From positions 113,336,001 through 113,400,000 of the forward strand of contig JBITNC010000001.1 of assembly GCA_050084985.1 (NCBI GenBank): DNA of 64,000 bases, in the 5' to 3' direction. Under the pieces are notes generated by a model, which had not been told where the DNA came from, searched no databases, and saw only the letters and a list, made by a program, of their open reading frames with translations. A program made the position numbers and the translations under genes. This DNA is from Nageia nagi. Taxonomy: Eukaryota; Pinophyta. Shown here piece after piece: positions 22,571-32,929 of this stretch (position 1 is the stretch's first letter; each line of letters starts with the position of its first letter).

Positions 22571-22915
22571 TGTTGAGGAGGACATATTCCTCTCCATCCT
22601 CCTTCTACTACTGTGAGATGGTTTTTTCCCTAAATGGTTTTTCCATCATCTTTTAGCAACTTATTTGCACATATTGTACATGAGTACCTAATCAGGCCCT
22701 GTTGTCAGGATTCATTTTTTGTGGATGTGTCACTTTACCTCATTGTTCACTTAAGGTGGCTATTAGAGTATTAATTTTACTTAGGAGTATTTATTTGTTT
22801 CTTAGGTTTTATTTCAAATTGATCAATTTTGAGGATTCTATCTTCTCTCTCTATTTTGTGTTGCTCTTGCATTTTCCTTTTTGGGATTGATTTGCTCCTC
22901 TTGTGAATCTTCACA
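22571..22915 (+). repeat. 3' LTR of the copia element
   Basis: Starts TGTTGAGGAGGAC after the polypurine tract and ends AATCTTCACA. Its last 155 bases (from 22761) align with the 5' LTR. The first 190 have no 5' counterpart because of the deletion there. Confidence 0.65.
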
Positions 22916-23750
22916 TATGTCAATTACTTACTTGAAGCTAGATAATGTGCTAGATTTGTTGACAAGGGGATAAAGATGAAGAAGAAAAGATCTTTGATTG
23001 TATGATATCTTTGTCATTCTTCCATCTACTTTGTATTCAAATTATATTTTTAATAGCCACATGTAAAAGAGATTCAAATTATAGCTTTCCTCCCAATCTC
23101 AATGATTAATACTCTTTGGCATAAATTATGAAACTTAGTATAACTATATTGAAATGATAAAAAAGGCTCATTAGCTAAGTTTGATAACTAAAATATTGCA
23201 AAAATATTTCATTTTATAATATCTTTAAAGTAATTTTTACATTCTTATATGTTTGTTCATGATGGTTCCTTTATTATCATTGGCACTTATTCATAGTTAT
23301 GTTATGATAAAACTACTAAAATCAAAATTCATAAAATCATTCATTCACATTAGAGGAATTAAGAGTAGTAGGCATTGACAACTCTCAAATGTGAGAAACC
23401 CAAGTTTAAATATCCCTCCTATGTGTGTAGAAAATACAAACAAATCCATTGAAGAGATCATGCAAGTTCAAATGAAATCAAGTGTAAGTTCCATATACTT
23501 TAGACAAAAAAGATACCCATATACATAAAATCTAATATGAAAGAACATCCATCAAGATGATTTCTATAAAATCATTAAAAATAATTATACTAAAATAGTA
23601 AAAATTATAATTATTAATAAATAAAATCATAAAATAAATAACAATAATCCTTTTACATTAATCTAAATTTAATAAGTTTTTTTTAAAACCCATCATTGTT
23701 GTTCTATATGCACCTAAACTAAAACTTATCATTATCCCAACATTTTTGTG
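22916..23750. repeat. long tandem repeat, copy 2, right part
   Basis: Matches copy 1 at about 16555-17150: GATTTGTTGACAAG, TTGTATGATATCTTTGTCATTCTTCC-type sequence, TTTGTTCATGATGGTTCC and AATCTAAATTTAATA near the end. An extra roughly 200 bases near 23350-23560 are not in copy 1. No gene. Confidence 0.65.
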
Positions 23751-24900
23751 CTTAGTCAATTTTCACATAAAGAGTTATCATGTTATAATACTTTACTATG
23801 GGTATACTTGATTCATAATCTAATGATATATTCAATTTAAATACACAATCTTAAATTCATAATTCATTGAATCTAATTTTCAAATATAATCAACTTTTTA
23901 CATATAGTCTTGATTTTCAATCTTTCCAATTTTTTCCTTGATAAAGTCAAATTTGCGTATATGTTTTCTACTTTATTTATTTATTTTTTTTTGGTAAGAA
24001 ACCATTTTTTTTTGAATAGGCATATTAATAGAAATAAATATAGCTAGATAATCAAATTAAAAAATGGACTATGAACAACAACACCCATACAGAAAATCAT
24101 ATTTTTTATTGAATAGGCACATGAATAGAAATAGAGCCAGCTAGATAATCAAATCAAAAAGAAAAAATGAGCTATAAGTAGAAACAACCATCAATAGAAT
24201 TTATACTATAATATTTGTATAGTGAATTATACTTTTAGAACTATCTCCAACTCTAATCTTGTTTTATTACCCAATTCGCTTGGCATGTCCTCATTGAGTT
24301 GTCTCCATCCATTTTGACTCACAGATTTGGAATGCATGGTAGCTCAAAGTATTTATTAAGGGAAAAGACAAACTGAAAATTAAGTCTTGTATATTATTAT
24401 GAAAGTATAAATATGTCCTCATCATTTAAAAAAAATCAAATTTCAAATAATATAATGTAATTAACTTCTATAATCATTAAGGGTATATTTTTCAATGCCT
24501 TGAAAAAATGTTTAGTATGCAATAATTAATCATGAAGAAATCAGTGATCATAAATAAAGTAATAATTGATGAAATCCATAGTCATAATTGAAAAAAGTGC
24601 TTAGGAATGCATAAATATGTGGAGTGGATTCATTCACCTTTTTGAATATAAAGAAGTTAAGGATGTTAAGTTCAAATTTGCAACTATGCAAGATATTGTA
24701 GGATAAATTTATAAGTATCAAGGTTGCACAATTAATTTAATGAGTTGTTGATGTCCTAAGGATATTTCTAAGTTCCTTTTTCAATTGTATGATTTCATAT
24801 TAGTATTTTTATGGATAGATCAAATCACATAAGATAATAAACTACATAATTTACCTAAGCATATGTAGGGTTGTAAGACTTTGTTAGTAATTGGTGTGGC
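23751..24900. other. AT-rich spacer between repeat copies 2 and 3
   Basis: No coding similarity, LTR or TIR recognised apart from the short tandem repeat at 24005-24205. Confidence 0.55.
24005..24205. repeat. two-unit tandem repeat, about 95-100 bp
   Basis: Both units share TTGAATAGGCA(T/C)AT, AATAGAAATA and AGCTAGATAATCAAAT in the same order. The second unit starts near 24105. Confidence 0.7.
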
Positions 24901-25161
24901 TTGATGCCACTCCATTATCAAAAAAGAAACATTTAAGAGTTGTGATAGTTTTTATGTAAAAAACCATAGCATTTTGGACATGACCCAAATATATTATGGT
25001 ACTTAGGTTGATAGTATTTATGAAAAATACAATATCATTTTGGTGAATTTCCAAAAATATTCTTATATCTTGAATAGGATAGGAAAATGTAGAAATAGTA
25101 TATGGAATGTTGTAATTATTTCTAAGAATTAAACTTTTGTTACTTTGATAGGGTTATGAAC
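24901..25161. repeat. long tandem repeat, copy 3, left part
   Basis: Matches copy 1 (5640-5800): GAGTTGTGATAG, ACCATAGCATTTTGG, and GGAATGTTGTAATTATTTC. It is cut at 25161 by gypsy element B and resumes at 38651. Confidence 0.65.
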
Positions 25162-26967
25162 TATTATTCTTTCATAATTACACTTTGTAAGGAGGGTAAC
25201 ATTATGTTATTCCTTCATTCTTTCATTCATTTATTCTTTTAATTCATGTTTCTTATTCCATTTTCATTCTTTTTGTAAGTGTTGTAATGAGTTTATAGTC
25301 TTTATATTTAGCCATTTTTATCAAATTTTGTTAAGTCTAGGAAAGTTTGGGTACTATTAATATTTACAAGTTGTAGTTGATTTATGTGATAACTTAAGCC
25401 ACCATTTTGTTGAGAGGTAGTTGTTGTTGTGTAAATAAGTCTCATATGTTTGTTGAAACATAGTTAGGTCTTCACCAATAACTATACATAGGTCTAAGGA
25501 TGAAGGGTAGTTTTATTTTATTTAATTTATATTTGAGAGGTAATGTAACATGTAAGGGAAGTAAGTGTCTAAGTCCAAGTCTAGGTCTTATAGGAGTTCA
25601 AGTTTATAAAATTCAGGTTCTATAGACTTGGGTACTTCTTTCAGGTAGTATTATAAATATGAGGTAATATTGAGTTGATTCAATCAATGAGTAACATTCT
25701 AGAGCCTATGTATTTCTAGAGGAAAAGTTGTATCGTACACCAAAAATTAGCAAATACTAAGTTAGTCCATCAACGAGTGTTACCAAGAGACCAAATAGTG
25801 GGAAATGTTTTAGTGAGTCCACTTTGTAGAGCCCTTCAATTTTGAGTGATGATGTCATACCTTTTATTGAAAATTGGTAGTTCATAAGGAAACTCCCAAT
25901 CAGCCAATAGAACCTGCCAGAGCAAGTAAGACCTACTAAGCTAAAAAGAGAACTATGAGATAAGGAGAACACTTGGGTCCACTTAATCAAAGAGTATTTA
26001 ACCCTAGGGGATCTATCAATATGTAAAATTTGACTCATTTCCACATGGTAGTATCAATTCTCCCTTAGGTCTCAATGTTATATCTTTCATTACCCTTACA
26101 ATTCCCACAACTTGGAGCTACAATTATCTTAATTAATGGTTGTAGAGAGTTAGATGGCTACCGATAGAGCATAGAGATAAATCATACCAATCAAGTAAAT
26201 GGAACATACCTTGATAATCAACTATAGTTGTAACAGGATGTAATCAAAGATAAATGAGAGATTATGGCTAACAAGGTATAAGAGATTTAGAGTCTGTAGA
26301 TTCCCAAACATTGACACTAATTTTACTAAGTCACTATGTAATCTAGCACAATTATAGATTAAAGCTGTACATTTGTAAACAACTCATTATTTTCATTTTT
26401 AGTTAATAGAGAAATTAAGGGAAATAATGGTGGACAACCACCCAAATGTAAATATATTCTTGTAAATAGTGGACTATTAGAGGTCCAAGGCTCTAACATT
26501 TTAGCAAGGTTGCCTAATGTGTGAAGTGCTTTTATATATGATAATATAATACAATGATGCTTTTCCCTCTGCATTTGTGGTTTTTTATTATATTTTGTGA
26601 GTATTATGTATGAAATATTATCTTAAGTTGTGGCTATGCATTACGACTACAAGACCCTAGGAGTAAGATAGTTTACTATTCCTAATCTTGGCTATGGATT
26701 GCTGCCTATATGGTAATGCCTAGGTTGATTAGTTTTAGTTTCCTTTTTATAGTTTGTTTTTAATTTCTTTCTTGTAAATCTTATCTTTTATCTCTTTCTA
26801 GTTACTTTTGACATTTACCATTGATACAAACCATACTATAATTCAAATATTGAGTAGAAAACCCCATAAGTGCACTATCCTACCACTTTCTACCCTTTTA
26901 AGAACTATTGTAGGAAATGGAGAACTAGACTAGACCAAACCTTAAGGTTATGTTATACTGATCAATA
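25162..26967 (+). repeat. 5' LTR of gypsy element B
   Basis: Aligns along its length with 36816-38650 (for example GTGTTGTAATGAGTTTATAG, AACATGTAAGGGAAG, TAGAACCTGC, GGAGAACACT). The ends are TA...TA where the 3' LTR keeps TG...CA, which fits G-to-A and C-to-T decay. A few hundred positions compared by eye show frequent differences, so it is old. Antisense frames inside it are not genes. Confidence 0.88.
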
Positions 26968-26984
26968 GTAGAATAGTTCATTCT

Positions 26985-27002
26985 TGGCATGATCAATGGG
27001 AC
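26985..27002 (+). other. possible primer-binding site of element B
   Basis: TGGCATGATCAATGGGAC starts 17 bases after the LTR, at the same distance as the related site of element A. The primer tRNA is not identified. It is not the initiator tRNA-Met type seen in the copia elements. Confidence 0.35.
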
Positions 27003-27177
27003 ATGAATCAAGATCCATATTTAGTAGGCATGAATAGGTTAGATAGTTGTGTTTGGTAAGCTATCATTTGATGTTTAAAATATTACAAGGTTTATTTCAC
27101 CTTATTGGTGAATCTACTATCAAACCAGTCAATATTTTGAACCCTATCACCTTCAAAATGTATATTTACTAGAAGTA

Positions 27178-28560
27178 GTGCCAAAAATTTCTCAAGATAA
27201 CCTAGATTTCAAGAGCAACCATTTCCTCAAAGGAGGACTATGCAAAAGATTTCCCAAAATGTGTCCCCACACATCCCTAGTTGACTCTACCCAAGAAAAT
27301 CCTTCACCTAATACTAATGGTCCAAACATGGTCCAACCTACCCTTACAAAGTTTCTTTCTTGTAATAATAGCCATCCCATAGTAGTTCCTACTAATTCCT
27401 AGACTATTCCCTAAACAACATTCAAGGTTTTGCCTAAATATGATGGGTATGGTAAAATACCTTATGAACATTGTCAAGATGTATCTATTTTACCATCAAG
27501 TTTTGATATTAATAATAAAACTATGATGATAAAACTATTTTCACATTCTTTTAAAGTAAAAGAAGCTACATAGTTTAAAACTTTAATCCCTCAATATATA
27601 AATACATGGGGAGAGTTATGTCAAGCTCTTATCAAAATATTTGCTGAAGATGGTGATGATAACACCTTTTTGAGCCCCATAGCTTATATCAAAAGATATC
27701 CCCATGAGTCTGTAGATGATTTTAACATAAGATTTGAGAAAACATGAAAATCTATTCCAATGGATATCAAACCAAAAAATGCTCAAGCCTTGGTATATTA
27801 TAGAAAAAAATTTCTCCTAGATCTTAATATGTTGATTGTTATGTTCGAGGATATTTTTCTAGATGTATATTAGAAAGCTAAAATTGCTAAACATACCTTG
27901 TTATCCTTTGGAAAGATGCAACCAATATCCATCATATCTTTTTTTCCTAATTTACCTCCTAAATGAGCTCCATAAAGTCTCCATTTTGGAGTGTTAGCCT
28001 TACCACCTCCTCCTCCTAAACCCATGGTTTAGAATCAAGTACCAGCACTACTTGCTCTTGCATCTTCAAGTATAAATACTAATTCTAAGTCAATGAAGAA
28101 GAAATGATAAAGAAATTGGAGATAACCTTTAGGAATCTTACAAATAAGCTCACTTTACAAGAAAGATAAAACCAAGGCTTCAACTACAGAAGATATGATA
28201 ATCAGTATCAATCGATATTTTAGCCTAGAAAATGATCAAATAGAATAGCCTACTACTCCTAAAGTAATTGATATTGTAGTTATGAATAGTTCTATAGAGA
28301 GTGATCCTCCAAGTATTATGAAATTCCTCACTTCCTATATTCCTATGCCATTTATCAACACCAATATGTAGGTTTACATTTTGATCATATGGTAGAACCT
28401 ATAATAGACCTTGCTATAGACATTACCATGGTTAATTTTTGGCTTTTGAGCTATGCTGGAGAGAAACCCAATTGTGTCCAAACCAGAGCTCATCCTCAAT
28501 AGCCCCATAGTAAGCCAAAGTAACTTGGAAAAATTAACAATCCATTCCTACTCAACTTGA
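27178..28560 (+). pseudogene. gag of gypsy element B (broken)
   Basis: Structural protein remnant. The ATG at 27178 opens MPKISQDNLDFKSNHFLKGG. The conserved part starts VLPKYDGYGKIPYEHCQD (27430) and continues through the retrotransposon gag domain: KLFSHSFKVKEAT, NTWGELCQALIKIFAEDGDD, YPHESVDDFNIRFEKT, NAQALVYYRKKFLLDLNM (27530-27840). A Pro-rich tail follows (ALPPPPPKPM, about 28000). Element A has the same gag. At least four stops fall inside the core, two at positions where Trp or Gln is expected. No clear CCHC knuckle survives, although a Cys/His-rich patch lies near 28390. Confidence 0.8.
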
Positions 28561-28739
28561 TCCAAAAAGAGCTAAGGATCCTATACTTCAACCATTGAAT
28601 CTAGAAAATTAGCTTCCTAGTCATCCAGGTAAAGTTTCTCAAGATCTAGTTAATGTTGCTTTTTTAGCAAGAAACCCCACTACAACCAAAATTGAAGTCC
28701 TAAAGAAAGAGAAGCCTCCTCCACTAAGATATCTTAAAA

Positions 28740-31700
28740 ATAGTAAACATAGAGTAAATGAGGGTAATGTAGTGTTTACAATTTTTGATGATGTCCCTTT
28801 AGCTTTTATAGGCATAAGAATACCTCCACCTTTTTATCTATCTCTTAGATTATAAGGTTGGGTAGTTAATAATTGTGTGATTGATATTGAAGCTACCATT
28901 ATCATTATCCTCAAAGTTATTGCAAATAAGATGAAATTAGATATTACTTGATGTATAGATTAAGTCATACAATTGGATTATTCCCTGATAAATGTAGTTG
29001 GTAGTGTAAAAGGAGTTTTCATAAATCTGAATGAATTCCTTGATATCTATGTCATTCAAGATATTATTATCATTGATCTTCCATCCTTGTTTGGGATATG
29101 CTTATTTAGAGAATTCACTACCAAGTTGGCAAGGTACTCAGCTTTTAATTACACACATCTTTTACTCCCTTTCCAAAACAATTAGTTTAAAATCCCAAAT
29201 GGAGGAACTAAAAGTGTCCATCTTAAGAAGATCACAAAACAAAACTGCATGAATGGCACCAAACTAGTATAAATATTTAAGAGGGATACACTTAGAGAGT
29301 CAATGCTAAGCATAAAGTTCCTTTCAGCTAATTATCTCAATTACCATATCATTAATATTGGCATGGATAACTATTATGTATATGAAAATATGTAGCCAAT
29401 ATTAGTCATAACTAAAATAGAGCATGAGGTATGGATGATGTACTTTGATGGGGCTATATGCAAACATGGTTATGGTGCTAGTGTTATTTTCAAATTACCA
29501 TAAGGACACATGAAAAGGTTCTCATTTAGATTCATATGCATTTGCACAAATAATGCTATTGAATATGAAGCACTTTGTTTAGGGTTATCTAAAGTGATCA
29601 ACATGGGCATTAGATGCTTGGTGGTGTATGGTGATTATGAACTAGTCATAAAGCAAGTTAGAGATGAGATTAGTGCAAGATATCCCTATCTAAAGACTTA
29701 CAGGAATAGGGTATGGGAATTATTAGAGTCATTCCTAAAAATCAAGTTCATCTCTCTTCTTAGGAGGTACAATCAAGTTGCTTATGCACTTGTAGGTAAA
29801 GGAGAATGTTACAATCCTTCTTATCACAAGAGAGAGAGAGCTGTGGAGTTAAAGTCCTATGTAGGCTATTTATGTTTGACACTACAAATTTTTGGTAGGT
29901 ATTTGAATTTGATGAACATGTTATGAATTTCCTTATATATGAAGTAGTAGCTTACACCTTTGATGTTGAAGAACTACCTAACTATTTCAAAGATTCAGAT
30001 GTTATACAACTCAAAAACAATGTCATACCCAAATTTTTTCTCTCTTTTGAATGACTATTTGATTCTAAAGATGTTCAAAAAGCTAAAACTTTGGATGTTT
30101 AAAAGGAGAGCAATGTTGAGCTAGAAGTTAAACCTGGAATATGCATAAAGATTGGATCAAAGTACTTTGAAGAAGAAAGAAAAGTGATATTTTAGATTTA
30201 CCATGAGTTATCCAAGGCAATTTCTTGGACTTATGATGATCTAAAGATATATGATAAGAATGTGATCTAGCACACCATCGAGATTGAACGAGAAGCAAAA
30301 ACATATAGACAAAAATAAAGGCTAGTCAACCTAAGAATAGAAGAAGCTATGAAGTAGAGTTAATTATCTATCCTATCAAACATTCTTTTTAAATTGCCAA
30401 TTTAGTCTCAATAAGAAATAAGAGTGGAGAAATCATATTGTGCATAGATTTCAAAAATCTAAACCAAGTGTCTCTCAAACAAAATTATCCTCTCCCTCTC
30501 ATGAAACAAATCCTACACAAAGTATTTAAAGCATGCTATTTTTATATGATTAATGGCTATTTAGGATTCAACCAAATTTGGGTAAAAGATGAGGATCATT
30601 TCAAAACTACATTCACTACCAAGTAGATGATATTTGCATTTCAAAGAATGCCTTTTGGTCTCTCCAATGTTGGGGTTACTTTTTAGAGAGCCATGGACCA
30701 TGCCTTTGGTGACTTGATAAATAAGATAATCATGATCTACCTGATCATATCATAGTTTTTCCTAGGAGTAGAAAGGACCACTTGAATCATATTAGGCAAG
30801 TTTTTGAAAAATGTATAGAATTTGGGATTTGTAGCAATCTTAAAAAGTCTATTTTTATGGTTAACCAAGGATAAATGCTAGGTTGTCTCAAAAAAGGGAT
30901 TGGCAATTGATCTAGATAGAGTGAAAGCTATTGATGCATTGCCTCTACCTTCAAATAAGAAGGCCTTGCAATATTTTCTTGATCAAATCAATTTTGTCAA
31001 AAAAAATTTTAATGATTTTTCAGAGATTATTTTTCCAATCATAGCAATGTTAAAGAAAGATGTATTTTTCTAGTTTGAAGAAGAAAAGAAAGCTTTTCAT
31101 GATATTAAAAAGACTATAATTGAAGCTCCTATTTTGAAGAATCCTATTTTTTCAAAAGATTTTATCATGTATGCATATGGAGCAAAGAAAAGTGTTGTTA
31201 CCATCCTAGCACAAAAAGATGACTAGAAGGAAGAACATTCCATTACCTTTCATAGTCAAACACTGCACCAACACAAGAGAAGGTACTCATTTATTGATAA
31301 ACAAGTGTTTTCCATAATGAAAAGATTTAAAAAGGTTAAGCATTATGTGTCCCATCACAAAATCCTTGTATATCCCATTCACCCAAATGTAAGAAATTAT
31401 GTTATCAAAGGAGAATTAGGTGAAGAAAAAGTTGGTTAGATCACAAAAATAGTAGAATATGATGTAGAAATTAAACCAAACAAGCTCATAAGGGGAAGGG
31501 CCCTCTATGTAAATATAGCAAAGGCTACATACATGTTTACTATTATGGAGGATGAGAAGCATCTTAATCAAGAAAGTGATTTGATTAAGCAATTTAATTT
31601 TTATTTTAAAATTGATAAATATACTAATTTTTTTGATAGGTTTCAAAGAAGGAGATTTAGGTTGAAAGCATTGAATTTTATGATGGTAGATGACTATCTT

Positions 31701-32395
31701 TACATGAAGAATTTTGATCAGACCTTGTTGAGATGTGTATCTCAGGATGAAGCCTAAAGAATTTTACATGAATTTCATTATGGATTTTCTAAAGGATATT
31801 ATAGTGGTCCCATTATCATAACAAAATATTGCAAGCCAAATATTATTGGCCTAATTTATTTCAATATTCATTCAAGATAGCCTGAGAGTGTGAAAAATGT
31901 AGTAGATATGTAGGAAAAATAAGACTATGCATTATGGGCAAATAAGATTAATGTCAAATTTCCATAAAGACATCTCTCTATGCATTAGTTTATGGTAAGA
32001 GACTAGTTTTGCCAATTCATCTTGAGTTACTTGCATTAAAAATCCTACAAAGGTTAAAAGACTAAGAATTTGATCCATTGGAAGCAAGGTTCAATAAGTT
32101 GATAAAGTTATACCAATCCTTCAAGCATCAACAACATATTGCTAAGAAATGGTTCAAAAAATAAAAGTCATCTTGGATCAAGTTTGAAGTCAAAGACATC
32201 GTCCTCAAATGGGATGAAGAAAGAGAAAATCTTAGGAAACATAAAAAAATTGATTCCTTATGGACTAGGCCCTATATCATCATTCAAGCCTCATAGAATA
32301 ATGCATTCAAGCTTCAATACATTGATGAATCTTAAGAATTGCCTATCCTAGTGAATGAGATCTATTTGAAATATTACCAGGTGATCAGGTGATTT
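28740..32395 (+). pseudogene. pol of gypsy element B: PR, extra RNase H, RT, RNase H, INT remnant
   Basis: Protease: NCVIDIEAT (28870-28900) where the family has D-S/T-G-A-S, then IIIIDLPSLFGICLFREFTT. Extra RNase H-like domain: MYFDGAICKHGYGASVIF (29441 on), NNAIEYEALCLGLSKVINM and YGDYELVIKQV (to about 29830). RT: ILCIDFKNLNQVSLKQNYPL (30440) and DHLNHIRQVFEKC. The catalytic YLDD is destroyed by a one-base loss at about 30740. Second RNase H: FEEEKKAFHDIKKTIIEAP to KHYVSHHKILVYP (31075-31380). The integrase zinc-binding part ends CEKCSRYVG near 31910 and is followed only about 60 bases later by LYALVYGKRLVLPIHLELLA, so the DDE core is missing. The integrase tail runs to about 32390. It would have encoded the replication enzymes; nothing is intact. 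Confidence 0.85.
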
Positions 32396-32929
32396 CATAA
32401 CACTTGCTAAGATTGTATAGTGTAAATAATCCACTATTTTTTATTATTATTATTTTCAAAAAAATAAAAATTAATTGTATTTATAGGTTCCTTGATGATG
32501 TGCTTCCAAAGAAGGTGGGTAACTATTAATGCTTCCATTAACTAGGCATGGTGGAGGTTAAACCTAATGGATGTAAAATATCTTATCAAAAGGATGATAT
32601 TTAAAAGCTAGATTTTGTTAAAAAAAACCACAAGTTGTACCTTACTTTCCAATTTAAATTTGGCATGTTTGAATTAAATGTGATCTCGCGTATCATCCTT
32701 GACATCACACTCTATGTGAACCTCAAAATTCCTTATTCATTAATTTCCATTAATATATTACATTCACAAACCATACACAAATGAAAATATACTCATAAAC
32801 CTCTTATTTTCTCACTTAGAAAATTTTAGAGCCCAAGTTTTTGAGAGTTGTAGAGCATCAGTCTACAAAGCTTTTGGTGCTAGGTATGGAAGAGTATCAT
32901 AGCTTGATCTTGTGGAGGTTGTATGTACT

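Larger units (their letters stand above)
18499..22915 (+). mobile_element. Ty1/copia element, defective, with TATGT target-site duplication
   Basis: A plus-strand LTR retrotransposon. It has a shortened 5' LTR, a PBS for initiator tRNA-Met, a leader, the protease C-terminal part, GAG-pre-integrase, integrase, RT, RNase H, a polypurine tract and a 3' LTR. It is flanked by perfect 5 bp duplications and lies inside copy 2 of the long repeat. The pol order INT before RT is the copia order. Gag and the protease active site are missing, so it could only have moved with help. Stops and frameshifts are frequent; a 22 bp tandem duplication at 21959-22000 (CTGAATATTTCATATGTTAT) shifts the frame. Confidence 0.9.

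Noticed and set aside
25757-26574. Antisense frames inside the 5' LTR of element B (and equivalents near 37454-38182)
   Set aside because: The same frames recur in both LTRs with different breaks. LTRs are regulatory repeats and the frames match no protein.
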